A stretch of DNA of 64,000 bases from Pseudomonas haemolytica (GTDB lineage Bacteria > Pseudomonadota > Gammaproteobacteria > Pseudomonadales > Pseudomonadaceae): NCBI RefSeq assembly GCF_009659625.1, contig NZ_VOIW01000006.1, positions 434,001 through 498,000 of the forward strand. Direction: 5' to 3'. The notes beneath the pieces are model-generated. The model ran no database searches and had not been told where the DNA came from. It saw only the letters and a program-made list of their open reading frames with translations. Shown piece by piece: positions 7,865 to 16,064 of this stretch (positions are counted from its first letter, which is position 1; each line of letters opens with the position of its first letter). A program made the position numbers and the translations under genes.

Positions 7865-9445
7865 TTACAGCGATTCACGAGATGGCGTGCCATCCACCAG
7901 CCGCTGGATACGCAATGGGTTGGCGTTTTTCAACGCGTCGGGCAGCAGGCTATCAGGGTAATTCTGGAAGCACACCGGGCGCAGGAAGCGGTCGATGGCC
8001 AAGGTGCCAACCGAGGTACCACGGGCGTCGGAGGTTGCCGGGTACGGACCGCCGTGGACCATCGAATCGCAGACTTCGACGCCAGTGGGATAACCGTTGA
8101 GCAGGATGCGTCCGACTTTCTGTTCCAGCAGCGGCGTGAGATCGGCGAACAGTTGCAGGTCAGTCGGTTCGCCGATGATGGTGGCGGTCAATTGCCCGTG
8201 CAGCCCCTGCAAGGCGGTGCTGAGTTGGGCCTGGTCGGCAACTTCGACGAACACCGTGGTGGGGCCGAACACTTCTTCCTGCAGCACTTCGTCGCCGTCG
8301 ATCAACAGCCGTACATCTGCCTTGAACAGCTGCGGTTGAGCCTGGTTGCCCGATTGCGCGTTACCTGCCAGGTGCTGGATGCCGGGGTGGGACAGGAGTT
8401 TTTCCAGGCCCTTGCCATAGCTGCCCAAGGTACCGGCGTTGAGCATGGTCTGCGCCGGTTGCGCGCCGATCAATTGCGCGACCTGTTGAGTGAACGCCGT
8501 GAATTGTGGCGAAGCGATACCGATGACCAGACCGGGGTTGGTGCAGAACTGGCCGCAGCCCTGCACTACCGAGGCGGTCAGGTCGCGAGCCACGCTTTCG
8601 GCGCGGGCGTGCAAGGCCTGGGGCAGTACGATCACCGGGTTGATGCTCGACATCTCGGCGAACACCGGGATCGGATGCGGGCGCGCCGCTGCCATATCGC
8701 ACAGGGCACGACCGCCTTTGAGCGAGCCGGTAAAACCCACCGCCTGGATCGCCGGGTGCTTGACCAGCGCTTCGCCAACGCCTGCACCGAAGATCATATT
8801 GAACACGCCAGCAGGCATCTCAGTGACCTCAGCGGCACGGATGATTGCATCGGCCACCTGCTCGGCCGTCGCCATGTGCCCGCTGTGGGCCTTGAACACC
8901 ACCGGGCAGCCAGCCGCTAGCGCTGCTGCGGTATCACCGCCGGCCGTTGAAAACGCCAGGGGAAAATTACTCGCGCCAAACACCGCAACCGGACCTAGGC
9001 CGATTCGGTATTGGCGCAGGTCCGGGCGTGGCAGCGGCTGGCGATCCGGCAGGGCCTTGTCGATACGCGCACCATAGAAATCACCTCGACGCAGCACCGT
9101 GGCGAACAAGCGCATCTGGCCACTGGTGCGCCCACGCTCGCCCTTGATGCGCGCAGCGGGCAGCGCGGTTTCGCGGCAGACCAGCTCGATGAAGTTATCG
9201 CTCAGGGCATCCAGCTCGTCGGCTATCGCGTCCAGAAACTGCGCACGGCGCGCGGCACTCAACGCCCGGAAAGCCGGATACGCAGCGGCGGCGGCCTTGG
9301 CGGCGGCATCGACCTCTTCCGGTGTTGCCTGGTAGAAATCCTGCGGCAAGGCTTCACCGCTGTTGGCATCGACGCTTTGCAGCTTGACGTTGCCATTGGC
9401 GCTGCGCTGACCGCCGATGTAGTTGTGGCCGAGGAACTGGGTCAT
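7865..9445 (-). CDS. Aldehyde dehydrogenase, probable alpha-ketoglutarate semialdehyde dehydrogenase
   Basis: About 526 residues from ATG 9445, which follows a good AAGGAG site; the longer open frame upstream has none. It is an NAD(P)-dependent aldehyde dehydrogenase with FGASNFPLAFSTAGGDTAAAL, the VGFTGSLKGG cofactor loop, catalytic Glu in FAEMSSINPV and catalytic Cys in GCGQFCTNPG. Length and motifs match the KGSADH subgroup that oxidises 2-oxoglutarate semialdehyde to 2-oxoglutarate. That is the last step of non-phosphorylative pentose (L-arabinose) catabolism, feeding the TCA cycle. Its neighbours, a lactonase and an AraD1-type protein, fit this. Confidence 0.9.
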   Translation of the reverse strand: MTQFLGHNYIGGQRSANGNVKLQSVDANSGEALPQDFYQATPEEVDAAAKAAAAAYPAFRALSAARRAQFLDAIADELDALSDNFIELVCRETALPAARIKGERGRTSGQMRLFATVLRRGDFYGARIDKALPDRQPLPRPDLRQYRIGLGPVAVFGASNFPLAFSTAGGDTAAALAAGCPVVFKAHSGHMATAEQVADAIIRAAEVTEMPAGVFNMIFGAGVGEALVKHPAIQAVGFTGSLKGGRALCDMAAARPHPIPVFAEMSSINPVIVLPQALHARAESVARDLTASVVQGCGQFCTNPGLVIGIASPQFTAFTQQVAQLIGAQPAQTMLNAGTLGSYGKGLEKLLSHPGIQHLAGNAQSGNQAQPQLFKADVRLLIDGDEVLQEEVFGPTTVFVEVADQAQLSTALQGLHGQLTATIIGEPTDLQLFADLTPLLEQKVGRILLNGYPTGVEVCDSMVHGGPYPATSDARGTSVGTLAIDRFLRPVCFQNYPDSLLPDALKNANPLRIQRLVDGTPSRESL

Positions 9446-9455
9446 GTTGATCTCC

Positions 9456-10448
9456 TTAAAGGGGGGTGACTTGGCCGGGTTCAAATGCCGCATCGCTGCT
9501 GCCAATACCGTTGATCAACGGCGCGCCGAATTCAGCCTGGCTGATCTCGAACACGTCGCCCGGCTGGGTACGTATACCGTCGGCAAATGACAGGGTGGCG
9601 GTGCCGAAAAAGTGAATGTGCACATCGCCCGGCTTGAGGAACTGGCTGTATTTGAAGTGGTGGTATTCAAGGTTTTCCAGGCTGTGGCACATATTGGCCT
9701 CGCCACTGAGAAATTCGTTCCGCCAGATTTCCTCGCCGTTGCGCAGGATGCGACTGCTGCCGGCCAGGTGCTGGGGCAGCTCGCCCACGCGCAGCTCCGG
9801 CCCATAGCTGCAACTGCGCAGCTTGGAATGGGCCAGGTACAGGTAATTCTTACGTTCCATCACGTGGTCGGAAAATTCGTTGCCCACCGCAAAACCCAGG
9901 CGGTAGGGTTTGCGGTCGTGGCCGATCACGTAAAGGCCGCCGATCTCAGGCTCCTCGCCGGCGTCTTCGGCAAACGGCGGTACCGGGAAGGCGGCGCCTG
10001 GGCGTACGACGATGCTGCCGTCGCCCTTGTAGAACCACTCCGGCTGTACGCCCGCCTGCCCCGCCGCAGGTTTACCGCCCTCCACGCCCCACTTGAAGAT
10101 GCGCATGGTGTCGGTCATGGCGCTGTCGTCACCGGCCTGCTGGTGCATCTTGTCGCGGGCCGAGGCGCTGCCGAGGTGGGTCAGGCCGGTGCCAGTGATC
10201 AGCATATGGCTCGGGTCCGGGTGGTCCAGTGGTGGCAGGATTTTCAACTCGGCCAGCAGCGCGGTGTAGTCATGGCTGTCGCCCAGGCCCAGGTCCTGCA
10301 CCTTTTGCGCCAGGCCCACGCGGGCTTCGATAGCGGCCAGCGCCAGCTCGCGCACGCTATGGGCGCCCTGCACTTCCCGCAGCCTATCGCCTTCCGCCAC
10401 GCCGACGCGGCGCTCACCGTTGCGCAACTCGAACTGAACTAGACGCAT
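9456..10448 (-). CDS. AraD1/GguC-type fumarylacetoacetate-hydrolase-fold protein
   Basis: About 330 residues from ATG 10448. The C-terminal two thirds have the FAA-hydrolase fold: an LITGTGLTHLGSA motif, EPEIGGLYVIG with acidic metal ligands, GFAVGNEFSDHVME, and SYGPELRVGELP. This family (AraD1, GguC) recurs in L-arabinose/D-galactose loci. The likely role is processing L-2-keto-3-deoxyarabonate, by dehydration towards 2-oxoglutarate semialdehyde. The exact reaction is not decidable from sequence. It sits 16 bases after the MFS gene and 10 bases before the aldehyde dehydrogenase, in one operon. Confidence 0.82.
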   Translation of the reverse strand: MRLVQFELRNGERRVGVAEGDRLREVQGAHSVRELALAAIEARVGLAQKVQDLGLGDSHDYTALLAELKILPPLDHPDPSHMLITGTGLTHLGSASARDKMHQQAGDDSAMTDTMRIFKWGVEGGKPAAGQAGVQPEWFYKGDGSIVVRPGAAFPVPPFAEDAGEEPEIGGLYVIGHDRKPYRLGFAVGNEFSDHVMERKNYLYLAHSKLRSCSYGPELRVGELPQHLAGSSRILRNGEEIWRNEFLSGEANMCHSLENLEYHHFKYSQFLKPGDVHIHFFGTATLSFADGIRTQPGDVFEISQAEFGAPLINGIGSSDAAFEPGQVTPL

Positions 10449-10464
10449 GCATTTTCTCCAGGGT

Positions 10465-11787
10465 TTAAGTACGTGTGGCGCCACGGGCGCTGGCGGCGAA
10501 TTGGTCGACGGGCAGCACGTGCTTGCGCTCCAGCACGCGATAGACCACTAAGGTCAAGACCAGCCCGAACACCATCACGCCGGATAAGAAATACAAGCCC
10601 GAGGCCAGGTTGCCGGTGTACTCCTTGAGCGCACCGATCACGAACGGGCCGATGTAGCCGCCGAGGTTGCCCACCGAGTTGATCAAGGCGATGCCCGCTG
10701 CGGCGCTGGCTCCGGCGAAGAAGCGCCCCGGCAAGGTCCAGAACACCGCGGTGCAGGAAAACATCGCGAACGCCGCCAGGCACAGTGCAGCCATCTGCAG
10801 CACCGGCACACTCAGCCAGGCGCTGCAGAACAGGCCAATGGCGCCGAGCACGTACAGCACAGCAAGGTGGCCGTAACGGTCGTTCAAGCGGTCGGAACTG
10901 CGCGGAATGATCAGCAGGCCGATGATGCCGAAGATATACGGCACGGCAGAGATGATGCCGGTGGTGAGGTCGCTGCCGCCGAACTGCTTGATCAGGGTCG
11001 GCAACCATAGGCCAAGGCCATAGATGCTCAGGGTCACCGGTAGGTAGAACAGCGCCAGCAGCAGCACGCGCTTGTCCTTGAGGGCATGCAAGGGGTTGCC
11101 ATGACGGGTCTGGCCGTAGGCCTGCAGGTCTTTTTCCAGCTCGCCGGTGAGCCAGGCTTTTTCATCCGCGCTCATCCAGCTGACGTGTTTCGGGCCGTCC
11201 GGCAAGTAGCGCAGCACCGGCCAGGTCAACAGGATCGCCGGGGTGCCGATCACGATAAACAACCACTGCCAGCCGTGCAGGCCAAGAATGCCGTCCATGC
11301 CGAGCAAACCGCCGGACACCGGGCCCGTGATCATCATCGCGATGGGCTGGGACAGGATGAACAGCCCGAGGATCTTGCCGCGATGGCGCACCGGGAACCA
11401 TTGGGTGATGTAGTAAAGCACGCCGGGGAAGAACCCCGCCTCCGCCGCGCCGAGCAGAAAGCGCATCACATAGAAACTGTGCGGCCCCTGCACGAAAGCC
11501 ATGCCGATGGTGATAGCGCCCCAGGTGATCATGATCCGCGCAAACCAGCGCCGCGCGCCGAAGCGGTCGAGCATCAGGTTGCTGGGAATTTCGAACAGGA
11601 AGTAGCCAATGAAGAACAGCCCGGCGCCGAGGCCATAGGCGGCGTCACCGATGCCGACGTCGGCGCCCATGTGCAGCTTGGCGAACCCTACGGCGGAACG
11701 GTCGACGTAGGCGATCAGGTACAGCAGGATCAGGAAGGGAATCAGTTTCAGCGTGATGCGCCGAATAAGCCGCAATTCCTGGCTCAT
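10465..11787 (-). CDS. MFS transporter, anion:cation symporter (ACS) family
   Basis: A 440-residue integral membrane protein with about 12 hydrophobic helices. The ACS-type N-terminus includes LIPFLILLYLIAYVDRSAVGFA, followed by GYFLFEIPSNLMLDRFGARRW (the loop 2-3 motif) and RFLLGAAEAGFFPGVLYYITQWFP. Relatives import sugar acids such as glucarate, galactarate or phthalate-like anions. As first gene of the minus-strand sugar operon, it probably imports an aldonate or the sugar itself, giving a second route besides the ABC system. That could compensate for the interrupted ATPase gene. Confidence 0.87.
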   Translation of the reverse strand: MSQELRLIRRITLKLIPFLILLYLIAYVDRSAVGFAKLHMGADVGIGDAAYGLGAGLFFIGYFLFEIPSNLMLDRFGARRWFARIMITWGAITIGMAFVQGPHSFYVMRFLLGAAEAGFFPGVLYYITQWFPVRHRGKILGLFILSQPIAMMITGPVSGGLLGMDGILGLHGWQWLFIVIGTPAILLTWPVLRYLPDGPKHVSWMSADEKAWLTGELEKDLQAYGQTRHGNPLHALKDKRVLLLALFYLPVTLSIYGLGLWLPTLIKQFGGSDLTTGIISAVPYIFGIIGLLIIPRSSDRLNDRYGHLAVLYVLGAIGLFCSAWLSVPVLQMAALCLAAFAMFSCTAVFWTLPGRFFAGASAAAGIALINSVGNLGGYIGPFVIGALKEYTGNLASGLYFLSGVMVFGLVLTLVVYRVLERKHVLPVDQFAASARGATRT

Positions 11788-11879
11788 GGGGTCGATCTCC
11801 GATTGTTGTTTTTATAGAAGCTCGGGGGACGCCTCTCGCGAAATCCGCCAGGGTCATGCCTCAGTTGAGATAGACTATA

Positions 11880-11890
11880 TAGTAGGACTA
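11880..11890. promoter_or_regulatory. Candidate FadR/GntR-type operator 2
   Basis: TAGTAGGACTA is a perfect palindrome of TAGT/ACTA around three bases and fits TNGTNNNACNA. It differs from operator 1 by one spacer base. It lies 93 bases upstream of the MFS-first minus-strand operon, in the region shared with the divergent dehydratase gene. Confidence 0.62.
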
Positions 11891-11953
11891 TTTACAAAAC
11901 AACACTTCCAAAGCGTCGATTTTACGCTTATGTTTAAGCACGAATAGAACATA

Positions 11954-11964
11954 TAGTCATACAA
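11954..11964. promoter_or_regulatory. Candidate FadR/GntR-type operator 3
   Basis: TAGTCATACAA fits the same TNGTNNNACNA pattern, though less symmetrically. It lies 14 bases before the dehydratase start codon, so bound regulator would block initiation. Together with operator 2, 74 bases away, it brackets the divergent promoter region. Confidence 0.5.
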
Positions 11965-11978
11965 TAAGAGAATCGATC

Positions 11979-13715
11979 ATGCCTGACAAAACGCCCGGCC
12001 TCCGCTCTGCCCAATGGTTTGGTACCGCCGACAAGAACGGCTTCATGTACCGCAGCTGGATGAAGAACCAGGGCATTGCCGACCATCAGTTCCATGGCAA
12101 GCCGATCATCGGCATCTGCAACACCTGGTCGGAGCTGACCCCGTGCAACGCGCACTTCCGCCAGATCGCCGAACACGTCAAGCGCGGCGTGATCGAAGCC
12201 GGTGGCTTCCCGGTGGAATTCCCGGTGTTTTCCAATGGCGAATCGAATCTGCGCCCCACCGCCATGCTCACCCGCAACCTGGCGAGCATGGACGTGGAAG
12301 AAGCCATTCGCGGTAACCCCATCGACGGCGTGGTGCTGCTGACGGGTTGCGACAAGACCACCCCGGCATTGCTGATGGGTGCGGCCAGTTGTGATGTGCC
12401 GGCCATCGTGGTCACCGGCGGGCCGATGCTCAATGGCAAGCACAAGGGTCAGGACATCGGTTCGGGCACGGTGGTGTGGCAGCTCAGCGAACAGGTCAAG
12501 GCCGGCACCATCACCCTGGATGATTTCCTCGCGGCCGAGGGCGGCATGTCGCGCTCGGCAGGCACCTGCAACACCATGGGTACTGCCTCGACCATGGCCT
12601 GCATGGCCGAGGCACTGGGCACGTCCCTGCCCCACAACGCGGCGATCCCGGCAGTGGATGCACGGCGCTATGTACTGGCGCATATGTCCGGCATGCGGGC
12701 GGTGGAGATGGTGCGCGAAGACTTGAAGCTGTCGAAGATCCTCACCAAGGAGGCGTTTGAAAACGCCATTCGAGTAAACGCGGCCATCGGCGGTTCGACC
12801 AATGCGGTGATCCACCTGAAAGCCATCGCCGGGCGCATCGGGGTTGAACTCGACCTGGATGACTGGACCCGCATCGGCCGCGGCATGCCGACCATCGTCG
12901 ACCTGCAACCCTCCGGGCGGTTCCTGATGGAAGAGTTCTACTACGCCGGTGGCCTGCCCGCCGTTCTGCGCCGCCTCGGTGAAGCCAACCTGATTCCCCA
13001 CCCCGACGCCTTGACCGTCAACGGCAAATCCCTGGGCGAGAACACCCAGGACTCGCCGATCTACGGCCAGGATGAAGTGATCCGCACCCTCGACAACCCG
13101 ATCCGCGCCGACGGCGGCATCTGTGTACTGCGCGGTAACCTGGCGCCCCTGGGTGCGGTGCTCAAGCCATCGGCGGCCAGCCCGGAGCTGATGCAGCATC
13201 GCGGCCGCGCGGTGGTGTTCGAGAACTTCGACATGTACAAGGCACGCATCAACGACCCGGACCTGGACGTAGACGCCAATTCGATCCTGGTCATGAAGAA
13301 CTGCGGGCCCAAGGGGTACCCGGGCATGGCCGAAGTCGGCAACATGGGTTTGCCGGCCAAACTTCTGGCCCAGGGCGTGACCGACATGGTGCGCATCTCC
13401 GATGCACGCATGAGCGGCACGGCATACGGCACAGTGGTGTTGCATGTAGCGCCGGAAGCCGCTGCCGGCGGACCGTTGGCCACGGTACAGGAAGGTGACT
13501 GGATCGAACTCGATTGTGCCAACGGCCGCCTGCACCTGGACATCCCCGACGCCGAACTGGCCGCACGCATGGCCGACCTGGCGCCGCCGCAGAAACTCAT
13601 TGTTGGCGGTTATCGCCAGCTGTACATCGACCATGTGCTACAGGCCGACCAAGGCTGCGATTTCGACTTCCTGGTGGGTTGCCGTGGCGCCGAAGTCCCA
13701 CGGCATTCCCACTAA
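11979..13715 (+). CDS. IlvD/Edd-family dehydratase, probable L-arabonate dehydratase
   Basis: A 578-residue sugar-acid dehydratase of the IlvD/Edd superfamily. Iron-sulfur and metal-site motifs are visible: GICNTWSELTPCN with the first cluster Cys, LTGCDKTTPALLMGAASCD with the second Cys and the metal-binding Asp-Lys, and SRSAGTCNTMGTASTMACMAEALG with the third Cys. The C-terminus has ISDARMSGTAYGTVVLHVAPE. It removes water from the aldonate to give the 2-keto-3-deoxy acid, between the lactonase and AraD1 steps. Divergent from the main sugar operon, it is followed at 48 bases by the GntR regulator. Confidence 0.9.
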   Translation: MPDKTPGLRSAQWFGTADKNGFMYRSWMKNQGIADHQFHGKPIIGICNTWSELTPCNAHFRQIAEHVKRGVIEAGGFPVEFPVFSNGESNLRPTAMLTRNLASMDVEEAIRGNPIDGVVLLTGCDKTTPALLMGAASCDVPAIVVTGGPMLNGKHKGQDIGSGTVVWQLSEQVKAGTITLDDFLAAEGGMSRSAGTCNTMGTASTMACMAEALGTSLPHNAAIPAVDARRYVLAHMSGMRAVEMVREDLKLSKILTKEAFENAIRVNAAIGGSTNAVIHLKAIAGRIGVELDLDDWTRIGRGMPTIVDLQPSGRFLMEEFYYAGGLPAVLRRLGEANLIPHPDALTVNGKSLGENTQDSPIYGQDEVIRTLDNPIRADGGICVLRGNLAPLGAVLKPSAASPELMQHRGRAVVFENFDMYKARINDPDLDVDANSILVMKNCGPKGYPGMAEVGNMGLPAKLLAQGVTDMVRISDARMSGTAYGTVVLHVAPEAAAGGPLATVQEGDWIELDCANGRLHLDIPDAELAARMADLAPPQKLIVGGYRQLYIDHVLQADQGCDFDFLVGCRGAEVPRHSH

Positions 13716-13763
13716 TTGGGATGCTATGATGCGGCGAATCTAAGCCAGAGCCTCCCCGTCGTC

Positions 13764-14486
13764 ATGGATCACCAGCCGCCCAAGCCGCGCAAGAGCCAGC
13801 ATGCCCAAATCGTTCAGGACTTGGGCATGCACATCGTTTCCGGTCGCTTCAAGCCCGAAGAACGGCTGCCCATGGAAGCCACGCTGTGCGAGGAATACCA
13901 GGTCAGCCGTTCGGTATTGCGCGAGGCAACGCGAGTGCTGAGCGCCAAGGGCCTGGTCTACTCCAAGCCACGGGTAGGCGCGGTGGTGCGGCCACGCTTG
14001 AAATGGCACCTGCTCGACCCCGACGTGCTGTCCTGGTTGATGCAGTCCACGCCCCACAGTGAGTTCTTCAATACCCTGGCCGGGGTGCGCCGCATCCTGG
14101 AGCCGGAAATCGCCGCCATGGCCGCGACCACCGCCACCGACGAAGACATCGCCACCATCGAACAAGCCTACCTGGGCATGGAAACCGCGCAGACCCACGA
14201 ACAGCTGTTGCAGGCTGACCTGGACTTCCATCGCGCGATTGCCGACGCCACTCGCAATGACCTGCTCGCCTATATGTGCAACATGCTCTCGCTGCCATTG
14301 CGTGAGTCGATCAACATCACCAACCGCCGCCCGGATATCCAGGGCCTGAGCCTGCCCCGGCACAAGGCGATCCTCACCGCGATTCAGAACCGCGATGCAC
14401 TGGGTGCGCGACATGCGTCGCTGGTGCAACTGGATGACACCCGAGTGGCGCTGGATACGGTGATGAATGTGTTGACGCCGTTGTGA
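13764..14486 (+). CDS. FadR/GntR-family transcriptional regulator of the sugar locus
   Basis: About 240 residues from ATG 13764; an in-frame upstream start at 13716 would touch the dehydratase stop. The N-terminal winged helix (about residues 10-80) reads IVQDLGMHIVSGRFKPEERL with a recognition helix in YQVSRSVLREATRVLSAKGLV. The C-terminal FCD ligand-binding domain shows the Asp and His residues of its metal site (DLDFHRAIADATRND and LPRHKAIL). Its location after the dehydratase, plus three TNGTNNNACNA sites in the two promoter regions, makes it the probable repressor, relieved by a pathway intermediate. Confidence 0.88.
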   Translation: MDHQPPKPRKSQHAQIVQDLGMHIVSGRFKPEERLPMEATLCEEYQVSRSVLREATRVLSAKGLVYSKPRVGAVVRPRLKWHLLDPDVLSWLMQSTPHSEFFNTLAGVRRILEPEIAAMAATTATDEDIATIEQAYLGMETAQTHEQLLQADLDFHRAIADATRNDLLAYMCNMLSLPLRESINITNRRPDIQGLSLPRHKAILTAIQNRDALGARHASLVQLDDTRVALDTVMNVLTPL

Positions 14487-14568
14487 TCCCGCGCAGTCGC
14501 GCCGCCCCGCTCACATTTTGCAGCGCTGCGCGGCACGTTTCAGCGTCTAGGCGATTGCCTTGGCTACC

Positions 14569-15660
14569 TCAGCGATAGCGTTCCAACCAATGCGCATAAG
14601 GCGCCGGCAAGGTCCACGACGACTTCTCAACGCCCAGTTCCTTGGCGGCAAAGTACGCCCAATGCGGATCGGCCAAGTGCGCACGCCCTACCGAAACCAG
14701 GTCCAGGTGCCCGGCCTGCAATGCGCCTTCGGCCAGTTGCGGCGTGCCGAAGCCCCATGCAGAAGTGACCGGAATACCGGCTTCACGGCGCACACGCTCA
14801 GCAATCGGCCCCATGAAGGCCGGGCCCCACGGGATGTTGGTGTCAGGAATGGTGAAACCGACGCTGACGCTCAACAGGTCCAGGCCACCGTCCTTGAAAC
14901 GGCGAGCCAGTTCGATGGACTCGGTGAGAGTCTGCTCATCACGGCCGTCGTATTCAATCACGCCGAAACGGGCGGTAAGCGGCAGGTTTTCCGGCCAGAC
15001 TTCACGCACGGCGGCCAGGGTTTCCAGGAGGAAGCGGCTGCGGTTATCGAAGCTGCCACCGTAGGCATCGGTGCGCTGGTTGGAATGCTCGGAGAAAAAG
15101 CTCTGGCCCAGGTAGCCGTGGGCGAAGTGCAATTCGATCCATTCAAAACCGGCATCACGGGCGCGGCGGGCGGCGTCGACGAAGTCCTGCTGGACACGGG
15201 CGATATCGTCCAGGGTCATGGCACGCGGCACGTTGGGCAGGTTTGCACCGAACGCGATGGCGGACGGGGCGATGGTTTCCCAGCTGCGCGCATCGGAGGC
15301 CGGGATATGGTCATCACCTTCCCAGGGCCGGTTGGCGCTGGCTTTGCGGCCGGCGTGGGCGATCTGGATGCCCGGTACCGAACCTGCGGCCTTGATGGCC
15401 TTGACCATCGGTACAAACGCCTGGGCATGGGCATCGCTCCAGATACCGGCGCAGCCCGGGGTGATACGCCCTTCAGGGGCGACTGCGGTAGCCTCGACCA
15501 CCAGCAGGCCGGCTCCACCACGGGCCATGCCGGCCAGGTGTACGTGGTGCCAATCGTTGACCATGCCGTCGTCGGCCATGTATTGGCACATCGGCGGGAT
15601 GGCAATGCGATTGCGCAAGGTAACGTCTTTGAGTTTGAACGGTTCGAACAAAGCGGACAT
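14569..15660 (-). CDS. xenA: Xenobiotic reductase A, old yellow enzyme family
   Basis: A 363-residue FMN-dependent NAD(P)H oxidoreductase from ATG 15660. The sequence is very close to P. putida XenA as I remember it. Recognised features are the N-terminal FKLKDVTLRNRIAIPPMCQYM segment with the flavin-tuning Cys, the substrate-anion pair in ELHFAHGYLG, the phosphate-binding SAWGFGTP region with its Trp, and the characteristic end APYAHWLERYR. It reduces activated C=C bonds, nitro compounds and similar electrophiles. It is divergent from an ArsR-type gene with a perfect palindrome between them, so electrophile-responsive regulation is plausible. Confidence 0.95.
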   Translation of the reverse strand: MSALFEPFKLKDVTLRNRIAIPPMCQYMADDGMVNDWHHVHLAGMARGGAGLLVVEATAVAPEGRITPGCAGIWSDAHAQAFVPMVKAIKAAGSVPGIQIAHAGRKASANRPWEGDDHIPASDARSWETIAPSAIAFGANLPNVPRAMTLDDIARVQQDFVDAARRARDAGFEWIELHFAHGYLGQSFFSEHSNQRTDAYGGSFDNRSRFLLETLAAVREVWPENLPLTARFGVIEYDGRDEQTLTESIELARRFKDGGLDLLSVSVGFTIPDTNIPWGPAFMGPIAERVRREAGIPVTSAWGFGTPQLAEGALQAGHLDLVSVGRAHLADPHWAYFAAKELGVEKSSWTLPAPYAHWLERYR

Positions 15661-15690
15661 CAGATACTCCGGGGAAGGGTGTGTGATTCG

Positions 15691-15714
15691 ATAGTTCGAT
15701 GGTAATCGAACTAT
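15691..15714. promoter_or_regulatory. Perfect 10+10 palindrome, probable ArsR-family operator
   Basis: Arms ATAGTTCGAT and ATCGAACTAT are exact reverse complements around a 4-bp centre. The element lies between the divergent xenA and ArsR-like regulator genes, 30-40 bases from both start codons. Length and symmetry are those of an ArsR dimer site, so the regulator probably controls both genes. Confidence 0.7.
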
Positions 15715-15750
15715 GGTATTGAACGCTACCCCCCTGTTATGATCCGCCCC

Positions 15751-16050
15751 ATGCGAGCCTTCAAACACCCTACCCTGCAAGAATTGACGCTTGAGCGCGT
15801 GCTCTACGCCCTGAGCGACCCCGTACGCCTTGAAATCGTGCGCTGCCTGGCCGGCGTGCCCGAAGCCACCTGTGGTGAACTCGATGGCGGGCGACCCAAG
15901 TCCAGCATGTCCCACCACTTCCGGGTATTACGCGACGCCGGCCTGGTGCACACCCGCAATGTGGGCACCACTCATATGAACTCATTGCGTCGTGACGAGT
16001 TGGAGAGCCGCTTTCCCGGGTTGCTGGCGAGTATTCTGTCGCAGCTGTAG
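15751..16050 (+). CDS. ArsR-family winged-helix regulator
   Basis: About 99 residues from ATG 15751 (an ATG 12 bases upstream is also open). The winged-helix fold is recognisable: LSDPVRLEIVRCLAGVPEATCGEL, the recognition helix region PKSSMSHHFRVLRDAGLVHTRNVG, and a short wing. There is no ArsR-type metal box (no ELCVCDL-like Cys pair); the single Cys is in ATCGEL. It may therefore sense an organic electrophile or redox state rather than a metal. Divergent from xenA with a palindrome in between, it is the probable local regulator. Confidence 0.85.
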   Translation: MRAFKHPTLQELTLERVLYALSDPVRLEIVRCLAGVPEATCGELDGGRPKSSMSHHFRVLRDAGLVHTRNVGTTHMNSLRRDELESRFPGLLASILSQL

Positions 16051-16064
16051 AGGGCGCCAGCGCG

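Noticed and set aside
7394..8920. A 508-codon plus-strand open frame opposite the lactonase and aldehyde dehydrogenase genes
   Set aside because: It spans two real genes and their junction on the other strand, with no motif.
11934..13634. A 566-codon minus-strand open frame opposite the IlvD/Edd dehydratase
   Set aside because: It is antisense to a confident gene, has biased composition (His, Arg, Gly, Val) and no recognisable family.
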